Shown here: piece after piece, positions 1 through 7,635 of the stretch
How the letters are laid out: each line of letters opens with the position of its first letter
Numbering within the stretch: position 1 is the first letter of the stretch
Source: an uncultured Eggerthellaceae bacterium
Lineage (GTDB): Bacteria; Actinomycetota; Coriobacteriia; Coriobacteriales; Eggerthellaceae
Direction of reading: 5' to 3'
Length of the DNA: 28,991 nucleotides
Assembly: GCA_934670115.1 (NCBI GenBank)
Contig: CAKUOV010000031.1
Coordinates: 1 to 28,991, forward strand
Made by a program: the position numbers and the translations under genes
Notes under the pieces: model-generated
Database searches by the model: none
The model's input: only the letters and a program-made list of their open reading frames with translations
What the model was told of the DNA's origin: nothing

Positions 1-44
1 TATTGTTGCGTTCAAAAAATGCGCTTTTTCCGCTCCTCATCCCT

Positions 45-68
45 GCGGTCTCGTATACCCGAGACCGC
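45..68 (-). terminator. Terminator-like hairpin after the rdh operon
   Basis: A perfect 9-bp inverted repeat (GCGGTCTCG / CGAGACCGC) with a 6-nt loop lies 23 bp beyond the stop of the last leftward gene. No good T-run follows directly on either strand, but a T-rich stretch lies further on in the minus direction (the A-run near 15-19). It could be the end of the transcript or just a stable 3' structure. Nothing else is recognisable in bases 1-91. Confidence 0.4.
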
Positions 69-91
69 TTGTAGCGCTCCCCCTAGCGCCC

Positions 92-1753
92 TTACGTTCC
101 CTTCGCAACAAACGTCTCCGCAAGGGCATCTACGTAGCTGAAGGACTCCCTGAATAGGCGCAAAAGGACTGCTTTGCACCTATCGAGCGCAGCCCGGGCG
201 CGGCCGCGGAACGACAGACGTTCTTCCTGCGTGCCAACAACAACTCCGTCGCCTTCCGTCGTCGAACCCTTCCCCTGTGCGCCTGCAGCGGCTCCTTCGC
301 CTTCCGTCGCCGAGCCTTCCCCTTTCCTGTCGAGCGCATCTCCATCGCCTGTTGATGGGCCCTTCCCCTGCCCATCAACATCACCAGCCATCAAGACGCG
401 CGCTTCGGCCATTAGGAAAGGCAGCAGCGAGAAAGCAACGTCCAGCATCAGCATGAAAGCATCGGTGCGCACGCCCAGCCGACGAAGCGGCCGCAAAAAC
501 CACGACAACGTATCTATCAGGGGTTTCGATGACACGCAATGCATAAATGCCAAGCTTGCCACCATAAGACAAACCAGCCGCGCAATCATAAAAACCGCTG
601 TGAAAACCGCTTCCGCGTAAACGGGAAACTCGTGAACTTCAAAGAGCACCGTGCCGCTTTGGCAATAAAGCACCTGAGCGACCAGCGTGATAATCAGAAT
701 AACGCCGAGCGGCTTCAGCGCAGCCAGCACCTCTTTAGGACTAACATGGACGACGCCCGCAAAAGCACCAGCAAACAGCACGCAAAGAGCTAAAACGACT
801 GGATTCTCCGCCTTGAACAGGACAATCGCATACAGAATAAAACAGAAAAGCTTAACGCGCGTGTCGATTGAAACGAACCGAACGTCCGCATTCGCACTGC
901 TCGGCACAGCATCAGCCGAAGCTTCGAAACCACTTACCGCGCACGCATCGTTCGCTGCGGCACGGCCTGCACCTTTGAAGCCACGAGCCGCGCCCACACT
1001 CACGCCGCCAGCCGCTTCGCACGCGCAGCGCGCCACATCTGCGCCCCATGCCGCGCTCGCATCGTTCGCTGCGACACAGCCTGCACCTTTGAAGTCGCGG
1101 GTCACATCCGCGCCCGCGCCGCCTGCAGCCTCACCCGCGCCCCACGCCGCGCCCGCACCGCCAGCAGCCACCGCAACACCACCCGCACAAGCACCCGCAC
1201 TCCGTGCCGCACTCGCAAGCGACTCCTCCCGAAACGCATCCGCAAGGCCCTTCGCCAGCGCACCCGTAAGCGCACCCGTCGCACATGCAGCGCAAAACAG
1301 AATGGGCGCCGAGAACCACACCAAACCTGTGCCCAGCAACGCGCTTGCCACCAGCAACTGCCCAACGTTGTGGCACACCGCACCGACTATTGCCACGGGA
1401 ATGGGATGCACCCCAGGAATCTTCGCAACCGCGCCCATGGCTAGTGTGGCAAACACCGTGCCGACCGCCGAATACGCGATCATCACGGGCGACCCGAAAA
1501 GAAAACCCGCCACCAGCACTTTTGCCAACGCAACGCAAAATGCGCTCCTGAAATCCATGCACAAAAGCGCCGCTAAAATCACCGCATTCGCCAGTCCGAG
1601 CTTCACACCGGGAATAGGCACCGGCACGGGAATGAACGTCTCCACATAGCTCATGACCAGCGCAAACGCAGCCATCACTCCGACCGATGCCCAATAGCGT
1701 GCCTCGTCGAAGCTCAAAACGGAATGATCTTTCCCCTGCGCGCTCATCCGCAT
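92..1753 (-). CDS. Gx-transporter/HepS-I-like domain fused to EcfT-like transmembrane protein
   Basis: The 553-residue membrane protein has two halves. Residues about 15-180 resemble the Gx transporter / heptaprenyl diphosphate synthase component I family (S-component-like, several hydrophobic helices). Residues about 300-550 resemble the EcfT/CbiQ transmembrane subunit of ECF transporters. An Ala/Gly-rich linker of about 110 residues joins them. The usual EcfT Ala-Arg-Gly coupling signatures are not clear: a low-complexity stretch follows AEARVLMAG, and the C-terminus reads ALAETFVAKG. No EcfA ATPase is in the window; it could lie to the left. It is the last gene of the leftward rdh operon, 15 bp after the NusG-domain-II gene. 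In Gram-positive extracellular electron transfer loci, ECF components next to ApbE supply flavin outside the membrane. A similar flavin role here is inference; isoprenoid or another cofactor transport is the alternative. Confidence 0.75.
   Translation of the reverse strand: MRMSAQGKDHSVLSFDEARYWASVGVMAAFALVMSYVETFIPVPVPIPGVKLGLANAVILAALLCMDFRSAFCVALAKVLVAGFLFGSPVMIAYSAVGTVFATLAMGAVAKIPGVHPIPVAIVGAVCHNVGQLLVASALLGTGLVWFSAPILFCAACATGALTGALAKGLADAFREESLASAARSAGACAGGVAVAAGGAGAAWGAGEAAGGAGADVTRDFKGAGCVAANDASAAWGADVARCACEAAGGVSVGAARGFKGAGRAAANDACAVSGFEASADAVPSSANADVRFVSIDTRVKLFCFILYAIVLFKAENPVVLALCVLFAGAFAGVVHVSPKEVLAALKPLGVILIITLVAQVLYCQSGTVLFEVHEFPVYAEAVFTAVFMIARLVCLMVASLAFMHCVSSKPLIDTLSWFLRPLRRLGVRTDAFMLMLDVAFSLLPFLMAEARVLMAGDVDGQGKGPSTGDGDALDRKGEGSATEGEGAAAGAQGKGSTTEGDGVVVGTQEERLSFRGRARAALDRCKAVLLRLFRESFSYVDALAETFVAKGT
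945..1172. repeat. 114-bp imperfect tandem duplication in the linker
   Basis: The block starting GCATCGTTCGCTGCG at 945 recurs at 1059 with a few substitutions, including the shared stretch CCTGCACCTTTGAAG. The 114-bp period is 38 codons, so the duplication stays in frame and lengthens the Ala/Gly-rich linker of the Gx-EcfT fusion. The right edge is approximate because the second copy diverges. Confidence 0.7.
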
Positions 1754-1768
1754 CCGCCCACCGCCGCG

Positions 1769-2233
1769 CTAGCGACTCACAACGTCCGCCGCGCTCGCAG
1801 CGCCAGAAACACCCGCATCCACCAGGGCGCCACCTTCCGCACTCGCCTTGGCGCTACCGTCCGTCACGCGCGTGCCAACAACCTCGATGTAAAACTCATG
1901 CGGCAAGCAGATGATCCGCTGACCTGGCGTGTAAATGGCACCTTGCCGCATGCAATCGTGGTTCTTGCAGTCCGACTGCGTTACGCGAATGCGCGCGTTC
2001 TCCACGGTCACCTCGTTCACGCCAAGATCCGTCTCCACAATAACCACCGTGTCCGTATCAAGGGGCAGCCGATACGTCTTACCATGCGCAGCATGCACCA
2101 CCGCCGTAAGCCCCGACGGCTCCACGCGCGCAGAAGAATACGAAGCAATCGAAAAGCTGGCCACAACGGCCAACGCGATAATCACGACAACAACAAAGTT
2201 GGCGCGGTTCGCACGAAAGATTCCGCCCTTCAC
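1769..2233 (-). CDS. NusG domain II-containing membrane-anchored protein
   Basis: The 154-residue protein has one N-terminal hydrophobic segment (about residues 13-33) and an extracytoplasmic NusG_II-type domain. The family hallmark is visible: SDCKNHDCM followed by a gly-containing stretch and GQRIICLPHEF. The start is GTG at 2233, preceded by a purine-rich stretch. NusG_II proteins of this type commonly sit beside Gx-transporter and ApbE/FMN-binding genes in anaerobes; their biochemical role is not established. Here it lies 24 bp after the ApbE gene and 15 bp before the Gx-EcfT fusion, so it probably belongs to the same flavin module. The last about 25 residues are Ala/Gly-rich, like other proteins of this operon. 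Confidence 0.8.
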   Translation of the reverse strand: MKGGIFRANRANFVVVVIIALAVVASFSIASYSSARVEPSGLTAVVHAAHGKTYRLPLDTDTVVIVETDLGVNEVTVENARIRVTQSDCKNHDCMRQGAIYTPGQRIICLPHEFYIEVVGTRVTDGSAKASAEGGALVDAGVSGAASAADVVSR

Positions 2234-2257
2234 AAGCCCCTATCCTCTCTACAAGCC

Positions 2258-3463
2258 TTATATCGGCACGTGCGATGTCGTCATAACCTGCCCGTCCCGC
2301 CCTACAAGCACCGCCTCGACCGAAGGCATCGCCTCAATCCACGCCAGCGCATCAACGGGTTCCATCATGAACAAAGGCTTGGTGAAGCCCTCGCCGTCAA
2401 GCGCAAGTGCGCCCATGATGCTCGCACTTGCTATGCTGCTGTCCACCGGATACCCCGTCCGCGGGTCCAAAATGTGCCAGTACGCCTTCCCGTCCTGCAC
2501 AAACGCGCGCTCGGTCAGCCCACTCGTAACAACCGACAGCCCCTCTGCATCGGCAACCACCACCAGGTTTTCACCATCCCGACTGCCCGAGCCAGAAGCG
2601 GCGGAAGAAGAGCCCCTAGGCGAAGGCACGCCGCTCGAAACGCCGTCGCTCCACAAGCCGTCACCTGCAGCGGCGCCAGAAGCGCCATCGTCCGCATCGC
2701 TGCCAAAAACGCCACCATCCGCAGCGCCATCAGCCAAAACGCCATCACCCGACGTTCGCACCCCAATGCGCCACGGCTCGCCGTTTGGCTTGCTCCCAAT
2801 CGTCCGAATCGTACCGCCAATGTCCAGGCACGCGCTTTCGCACCCCTGCTCTACCAGGTATTGCGCCAGATCATCGGCAACGTAGCCTTTCGCAATGCCG
2901 CCTAAATCAATGCGCGCCCGCGCGTCTTTCAGCTGCACTGCCTGTCCATTGACAACAATCCCCTGGTAGCCGACATGCGGCAACGCCTGCGCAATAGCCT
3001 GCTCGCTGGGAACAACGCCGTTCTTGAAGTCCCAAAGTTCGGACACGGTGCCAATGCTGATATCAAACAATCCACCCGTCCGCTCACTGTACGCCAACGA
3101 CTTCTGAATGATATCGGCCGTCTCGAAACTCACCGAAACCGGCTTGCCATCTGCAGCGTTAATCGCGGAAACATCACTTTCCTTCCGCGTGCGCGAAAAA
3201 ATCGATTCGAAGTAAGCACATCGATCGGTCATGGCACTCAAAACATCGCCGCTGCAAGCTGCGCGCAACGTTACAAATGTGTCGAAAGCGAACAAGTCAA
3301 CCGACAGCAGACCATCCACCTGCGCATCCGCTGAAGCGCGTTTACCGGCTTTCGAACCAGCAGCGGCGCTAACGCTACCTGCGCAGCCAGAAAATCCCCA
3401 GGCGGCCGCCGAAGCGCCGATGGCCGCCAGGGTGAAAAACGTTTTTCGAGTGCACCGACGCAT
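2258..3463 (-). CDS. apbE: ApbE-type FAD:protein FMN transferase (lipoprotein)
   Basis: ApbE enzymes use FAD to attach FMN through a phosphodiester to Thr or Ser of extracytoplasmic flavoproteins. The 401-residue protein starts with a lipoprotein signal peptide (GFSGC, lipidated Cys27). It carries the ApbE hallmarks: DISIGTVSELWDF, ARIDLGGIAKGYVADDL, CLDIGGTIRTIG, and near the C-terminus VTSGLTERAF and HILDPRTGYPV. A roughly 65-residue Asp/Gly/Ser/Ala-rich insertion separates GVRTSGDG from the VTSG motif, making the protein longer than the usual 320-350 residues. The gene follows the FMN-binding polyferredoxin gene by 9 bp. That protein has a flavinylation-like motif, so it is the probable substrate. 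Family assignment is firm; the substrate is inferred from context. Confidence 0.93.
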   Translation of the reverse strand: MRRCTRKTFFTLAAIGASAAAWGFSGCAGSVSAAAGSKAGKRASADAQVDGLLSVDLFAFDTFVTLRAACSGDVLSAMTDRCAYFESIFSRTRKESDVSAINAADGKPVSVSFETADIIQKSLAYSERTGGLFDISIGTVSELWDFKNGVVPSEQAIAQALPHVGYQGIVVNGQAVQLKDARARIDLGGIAKGYVADDLAQYLVEQGCESACLDIGGTIRTIGSKPNGEPWRIGVRTSGDGVLADGAADGGVFGSDADDGASGAAAGDGLWSDGVSSGVPSPRGSSSAASGSGSRDGENLVVVADAEGLSVVTSGLTERAFVQDGKAYWHILDPRTGYPVDSSIASASIMGALALDGEGFTKPLFMMEPVDALAWIEAMPSVEAVLVGRDGQVMTTSHVPI

Positions 3464-3472
3464 GCACGAATC

Positions 3473-4951
3473 CTATCCGCCGAACACGCCGGTCGCATTG
3501 ATGATAGCAAGAAGCGACACTACCGCAATGGCAAGCCCCATCACAAAGACCAGCATATCGTGCACCTTCATGGGCTTACGTCCCTTTGCGCCCTTCGGAG
3601 CAGCCTTTTCGTCCTTATTCGCAGCCCCAGCCGCCGCAGCATCGCCAGCCACCGCAGCCGCTTCGCCAGCAGCACCATCCTCGCCTGTCGCCACACCAGC
3701 AGCTTCAGCCGCCTCACCAGCAACGCCCACCGCAGCCTTATCGCCATCCGCCTTGCCGCCCTTGCTGCCCTTCACAGCCTTCACGACCTTCGCGCGCAGC
3801 ATCACGATCTTCGTAAGCACATACCCCACGGGGCATGCAAAGTTGCAGTAAATGCGACGCGAGAACAACGCGCCAACAAACACCAGCGGCAGCAGCGCCC
3901 ACTGAATACCCACGCCTACCTGGCCAAATATCAGCGAGAACGGCTCGTAATTCGCAAAGTCAAGGTTATGGAATCCCAGCGTAAGCGCAAGCGACACAAA
4001 CACCAGAATGCCCGGCGACCACTTCAGAACTTTGGTCACCGTAGGGTTCAGCGGCTTCTTGCCAATGGGGCCGCCAAACGCAAACACAACCTCCTGCAGC
4101 GCACCGAACGGGCAAATGTAGGCGCAATACGTATTCTTTCCCGTGGCAAGCAGCATAATCAGCGCGCCAAAAACCAGCAAATACCACCTTAGGTAGTCCA
4201 CCACGCTGGGCCAATCAAGCGAGAACAACGCAACCAAAACCGACAGCGTAATGAACTGCGACGCCATGAATCCCATAACAACAATGGAATACACGCGGCA
4301 TACCCACTTCAGCTTCGCGTTCTTCGAGAAACGCGATGCTACCAGCGCCAATATCAACATGACCAGCACTAACGCGTCAAGATAACCAACCTTCACGCCA
4401 GCATCCTGCTTGGCAACCGTGGTTCCCAGGTAATGTTCGCCCACGTACGTCACGCCTTCGTTGATAGCCTTCGTTGCTGCATTCGACGAAATCGTGGCGT
4501 GGCTAATCGCGTCCACGTTCGTCTCAATGCTGAAGCCGTTTTCGATGGGCTTATTCATGAAGTTCTTCTTGAAAAAGCCCTGCCCGATAAGCTTGCGAAA
4601 ATACGACGGCGATTCCTCTTGGCTGTACGCGCGCGTGTCAACAATGTTGCCTTCCAGGTTGACAAGCGTAGCCATAACAACCTCGGACTGATATCCGTAA
4701 TGGCCCGTAACTACCAGGTATCCAACGGTATCATCGCCATTAAACACCTCGTAGACAGGCGGCTCGTCGCTTACGCGCTCATATCGATCGAAGGTATCGT
4801 AGCCATCCAAAAACGACTCGTTGATTGACTCGTGATGCGCAAGATCAAGTGCAAACAGCACTGCGATCACAACGCAACCCAAAGCGAAGAGAATCTTTCG
4901 CACCTTTTTCGACAAGGTTGTCTTTTGGCGATCCGCCATATTACCAGTCAC
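3473..4951 (-). CDS. rdhC: FMN-binding polyferredoxin, RdhC/PceC (NosR/NirI)-like
   Basis: This integral membrane flavo-Fe-S protein (492 residues) has an N-terminal helix (about 18-37), an extracytoplasmic FMN-binding domain, then about five membrane helices. The FMN_bind motif reads DAISHATISS at 147-156, so Thr153 is the likely FMN attachment site. The usual Gly before Ala-Thr is His151. Two CxxxCP motifs (Cys276/Cys280 and Cys369/Cys373) follow the NosR/NirI/PceC pattern. An Ala/Gly/Lys-rich cytoplasmic-type insert spans about 391-460 before the last helix. PceC-like proteins accompany reductive dehalogenases and are proposed to carry electrons from quinol across the membrane. The start overlaps the preceding gene by 11 bp, and the apbE gene follows 9 bp downstream, so coupled translation is likely. 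Confidence 0.88.
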   Translation of the reverse strand: MTGNMADRQKTTLSKKVRKILFALGCVVIAVLFALDLAHHESINESFLDGYDTFDRYERVSDEPPVYEVFNGDDTVGYLVVTGHYGYQSEVVMATLVNLEGNIVDTRAYSQEESPSYFRKLIGQGFFKKNFMNKPIENGFSIETNVDAISHATISSNAATKAINEGVTYVGEHYLGTTVAKQDAGVKVGYLDALVLVMLILALVASRFSKNAKLKWVCRVYSIVVMGFMASQFITLSVLVALFSLDWPSVVDYLRWYLLVFGALIMLLATGKNTYCAYICPFGALQEVVFAFGGPIGKKPLNPTVTKVLKWSPGILVFVSLALTLGFHNLDFANYEPFSLIFGQVGVGIQWALLPLVFVGALFSRRIYCNFACPVGYVLTKIVMLRAKVVKAVKGSKGGKADGDKAAVGVAGEAAEAAGVATGEDGAAGEAAAVAGDAAAAGAANKDEKAAPKGAKGRKPMKVHDMLVFVMGLAIAVVSLLAIINATGVFGG

Positions 4952-5450
4952 CCTTTCGCTGTGCCGTATTGTTGTCCTTAAGGAAGTTCAGAACCTTGCG
5001 CGCGCAAATCGCTTCGACCAGCTCTTCTTCACCGAAATCCGGCTCCGTTAGAAGCACGCGCGCGTACTGCTCGCGATAATTCTGCTTGTAAGCCGCCAGG
5101 TCCTTCTCGGTTACCTTGATACCCTCGATCTCTGCAATGGAAAGAATCGTCGCATTCTCAAGAGCCGTTCGCACCAAGTTTGCCTTGCAATAATCAAAAA
5201 GCTGGTCCTCGGTAATGCCGTTCACGTAGCAGAACGCGCCCACGGACTTCTTATTTTCCACCAGACGCTCGCGCAGCTGCTTTTCAGCGCGCGCTGCCTC
5301 TTCCTCAAGCGCTTCTTCATCGATATCGTACGTGGAGCTGGCGATAATCGTGTTGATGACCTCGTTCAAGAAAACGCTTTCATCGCCTTCGACCTCCACA
5401 AACAGACCAACATGAGGGCCTGGAACAAAGTTGCTCATTATCTGTTTCAT
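4941..5450 (-). CDS. Trigger-factor C-domain-like protein (RdhT/PceT-like chaperone)
   Basis: The 169-residue protein is mostly helical and charged and resembles the C-terminal SurA-like substrate-binding domain of trigger factor (for example EEEAARAEKQLRERLVE, ITEDQLFDYCKANLVRTALE, IKVTEKDLAAYKQNY). It lacks ribosome-binding and PPIase domains. In the classical pceABCT operon, PceT is a trigger-factor-like chaperone that binds the TAT signal of the dehalogenase, which fits this gene's place between the membrane anchor and RdhC. The start at 5450 has an AAGGAG ribosome binding site that overlaps the stop of the small upstream ORF. The 3' end overlaps rdhC by 11 bp. The specific link to RdhA is inferred from neighbours. 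Confidence 0.7.
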   Translation of the reverse strand: MKQIMSNFVPGPHVGLFVEVEGDESVFLNEVINTIIASSTYDIDEEALEEEAARAEKQLRERLVENKKSVGAFCYVNGITEDQLFDYCKANLVRTALENATILSIAEIEGIKVTEKDLAAYKQNYREQYARVLLTEPDFGEEELVEAICARKVLNFLKDNNTAQRKGDW

Positions 5451-5465
5451 ATGTCCGACTTCTCC

Positions 5466-5639
5466 TTAAGGGACGAAATTAATCCTGCATTTCGATGCGG
5501 ACAACACCCGCTCAATAATCATCGCGAAGGGGTCGCGAGTCGCGTTACCGCAGCCGTTGCAGCCGTCGCAGCCGTCACCGCCACAGCCGCTGTCGCAGCC
5601 GCCGTCGCAGTCACTCAACACCCCAAACCGCAAAAACAC
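5466..5639 (-). CDS. Small Cys/Gly/Asp-rich ORF (57 aa) inside the rdh operon
   Basis: This short ORF fills the 245-bp gap between the rdhB-like and trigger-factor-like genes. A GTG start at 5639 lies 5 nt after a strong GGGGAGGGA ribosome binding site, and the TAA stop overlaps the AAGGAG of the next gene. The product is 57 residues with a nine-fold Cys/Gly cluster, DCDGGCDSGCGGDGCDGC then NGCG (residues about 10-31), followed by a plain tail of about 26 residues ending CRINFVP. The DNA is an imperfect GCAGCCGTC-type 9-mer repeat, so the ORF may be a by-product of repeat expansion. If expressed, it could be a metal-binding or modified peptide. I do not recognise a family. Confidence 0.45.
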   Translation of the reverse strand: MFLRFGVLSDCDGGCDSGCGGDGCDGCNGCGNATRDPFAMIIERVLSASKCRINFVP

Positions 5640-5644
5640 GAGTA

Positions 5645-5670
5645 TCCCTCCCCTTGTTTTGGGGGAGGGA
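5645..5670 (-). promoter_or_regulatory. Intercistronic hairpin that pairs with the small ORF's RBS
   Basis: On the minus-strand transcript TCCCTCCCC (5670-5662) pairs perfectly with GGGGAGGGA (5653-5645) across an 8-nt loop. The 3' arm is exactly the ribosome binding site of the 57-aa ORF. The hairpin sits 26 bp after the rdhB-like stop. It could be an attenuator or mRNA-stabilising element that lets rdhAB accumulate above the rest of the operon, or an RBS-masking switch. A short T-run (TGTTTTTG) follows 8 nt later. Confidence 0.55.
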
Positions 5671-5695
5671 TCACCACGCGTACCTAGGAAGAGAA

Positions 5696-6031
5696 CTATT
5701 CTGCGCTTTCCGCAAGCTCAGCTTTTTCGGCCTTCGCCTTCGTCTTGCCAAGACGGAAGCCGATAACCGCCAAGATGATGCCAATGCCACCGAAGATCAA
5801 AAGACCCATGGCGGCGGACTGACCTTCGACCTCAAGGGTGCACGCATACGCCCAGTCAATACCGAACGCGATAGCAAGCAGACCGATAATCCAAAGAACC
5901 AACACGCCCACGCGTTTGCCCGTACCCATTTCCACCTTACGATAATGAACGACCAGTAGCGTGATAACAGCGCCAATAACCAATCCAACGATTGAATATA
6001 CAAGCATTTCAAGCAATCCCATGTAAGCCAC
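5696..6031 (-). CDS. rdhB: RdhB-like small membrane anchor of the reductive dehalogenase
   Basis: The 111-residue protein has three predicted membrane helices (about 9-30, 42-64, 73-92) and a Lys/Ala/Glu-rich tail (GKTKAKAEKAELAESAE). Size, topology and position 7 bp after rdhA match RdhB proteins, which hold RdhA on the outer face of the membrane; sequence similarity to known RdhB cannot be judged by eye. A GTG at 6031 follows GAGAGG by 2 nt; an in-frame ATG at 6022 is the alternative and would shorten the protein by 3 residues. Acidic residues between helices 2 and 3 (TLEVEG) are compatible with the conserved Glu reported in RdhB. Confidence 0.72.
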   Translation of the reverse strand: MAYMGLLEMLVYSIVGLVIGAVITLLVVHYRKVEMGTGKRVGVLVLWIIGLLAIAFGIDWAYACTLEVEGQSAAMGLLIFGGIGIILAVIGFRLGKTKAKAEKAELAESAE

Positions 6032-6038
6032 GTCCTCT

Positions 6039-7481
6039 CTAGATGTCTTTGCGCCAGAAGTCGGTCAGAGTCTGCTCATCTGGAATTCCGCCGTAGCCGA
6101 AGAATCCGTCGAAGAAGCGAGCGATGCTGCCGAAGCCGGGGATGCTGGTCATAACGCGAAGCACGTCATGATGCCAGATCTGGGGCTTGTTGTAGGGGCA
6201 TACGCCAATGCAAATGCCGCAGTCGTTGCCATCAAGCGGCAGATACCAGTTGATCAGGCACTTCTGAGCGTCCAGCTGATACTTCTTAATGCCGTCCTGG
6301 GCGCAAAGGCTTGTCGGCTTGTTCTCGGGGTCGTTGATACTCAAGTGCGTGATGGCCTGAGACGGGCAGCTGTCGGCGCATACCTGGCACACTTCGCAGA
6401 ACTCGGTAACGCCAAAGGACTTTGGCTTGTCGTACTCGAACACGGCGTCGGTGTAAACCTTGGCAAGACGAACACGCGGGCCGTACTCTTCGGTCATCAG
6501 AATACTCATGCGGCTACCTTCGCCCAGGCCAGCGCGAATAGCTTCCGCAACGCTGGGGGATGCATTGTTGCCGCAGTGATACGTGTTGTAGCCCATTTTC
6601 CTGAGGAACTGGGCAACGCGCAAGCCAACTTCAGCCATGCGAGAGTACGCGGTGTAAGTCGCGCCCGTTTCAATCATGGAGCCGGATGCCTTGAAGCACT
6701 CGTAATCCATTTCGAACGCTAGAACAATAACCGACTTCGGCTCAAAACCGAAATCCATAGGACGAGAAAGGTTCACCCGTTCTTTGATCAGGTTGCCTTC
6801 CATGTCAGTGGGCATGGCAACTTCTGTCGCATAGACGAAACGCTCGTCGTAAGGGGCAATGCCAACCAAGTCGGCACCGAACACCTTTGCAGCCTTCTTC
6901 AGGGCATAAGATGCCTGAGCCGGGCTTTCGAACTGGTACTTATCCTTGGCAACGTCAAAGCCGCCCTTGCCGCCATTGGGGAAGCTGGCGCTGGTCTGAC
7001 CGTACATGGTCAAGGGAGCCAACTCGCCGCTGGGGGTAGTGATGTGCACGCAGCTGTCAAAGGAGCGGCCTGCGCCCGTTACGCTCGCGCCCATCAAATT
7101 ATACGTAGCCTGTCCGCCAAACTCGAATGCATAGTCGATTTGCGTGTAGCCCGGGTCGCCATAGGTAAACGGCGTATCGGGATTTGCGCCTGTCCACTGA
7201 TCGAACAGGTCCTGGTTGTCGCGATCATCCGGCGGAATCATTCCCTTGGGAACAAGGCGAGCGCGCATGAAGGCAACATTCTTGCCATCGAAACGCTTAA
7301 ATTTCTCGGGATCGATTTCCAACATCTCGTCGATCGTGTTGTAGGTTTTTGCTTGTGCTTTCTCAGCAGTGCCACCAGCGCCCAACAACGAAGCAACGCC
7401 AATAGCGCCACCCGCTGCGGCACCAAGCTTCAAAAAGTTTCGCCGGCTCAGTCCGCCGATCTCGGTTTCCACAGTCGTCAT
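6039..7481 (-). CDS. rdhA: Reductive dehalogenase catalytic subunit, TAT-exported
   Basis: RdhA enzymes reduce organohalides, or related substrates, at a corrinoid with two Fe-S clusters outside the cytoplasmic membrane. This 480-residue protein starts with a TAT signal (SRRNFLKLG, residues 12-20, then a hydrophobic stretch and AQA). The first cluster motif is Cys362/365/368/372 (CEVCQVCADSCP); the second is formed by Cys408, Cys421, Cys424 and Cys428 (CGICIGVCP). Tyr279, Asn305 and Arg338 have the same spacing (26 and 33) as the active-site Tyr246, Asn272 and Arg305 that I recall for PceA, in the contexts YSRMAEVG, YHCGN and YGPRVRL. The start ATG has an AAGGGG site upstream. The next gene is the RdhB-like anchor. 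The substrate is unknown and may be a non-halogenated compound. A divergent LuxR regulator probably controls it. Confidence 0.92.
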   Translation of the reverse strand: MTTVETEIGGLSRRNFLKLGAAAGGAIGVASLLGAGGTAEKAQAKTYNTIDEMLEIDPEKFKRFDGKNVAFMRARLVPKGMIPPDDRDNQDLFDQWTGANPDTPFTYGDPGYTQIDYAFEFGGQATYNLMGASVTGAGRSFDSCVHITTPSGELAPLTMYGQTSASFPNGGKGGFDVAKDKYQFESPAQASYALKKAAKVFGADLVGIAPYDERFVYATEVAMPTDMEGNLIKERVNLSRPMDFGFEPKSVIVLAFEMDYECFKASGSMIETGATYTAYSRMAEVGLRVAQFLRKMGYNTYHCGNNASPSVAEAIRAGLGEGSRMSILMTEEYGPRVRLAKVYTDAVFEYDKPKSFGVTEFCEVCQVCADSCPSQAITHLSINDPENKPTSLCAQDGIKKYQLDAQKCLINWYLPLDGNDCGICIGVCPYNKPQIWHHDVLRVMTSIPGFGSIARFFDGFFGYGGIPDEQTLTDFWRKDI

Positions 7482-7635
7482 CCGTACCCCTTCCCTTAAA
7501 GTGTGGATCTGCTTAACCTGCTTTCGCGCTTGCAGTTGTTAGATCGAAAAAAAACTCCTCTGCCTCCCTGCTTGAGCCTTTTCATTCTGCTTGCGCTGAA
7601 ACCATATTGCCATATAATCACGTACTCCGAATGTA

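Noticed and set aside
5521..5620. Selenocysteine or frameshift extension of the RdhB-like gene into the Cys-rich frame
   Set aside because: The RdhB-like frame ends with TAG, followed by a second in-frame TAG shortly after. The Cys-rich frame is a different one with its own start and ribosome site.
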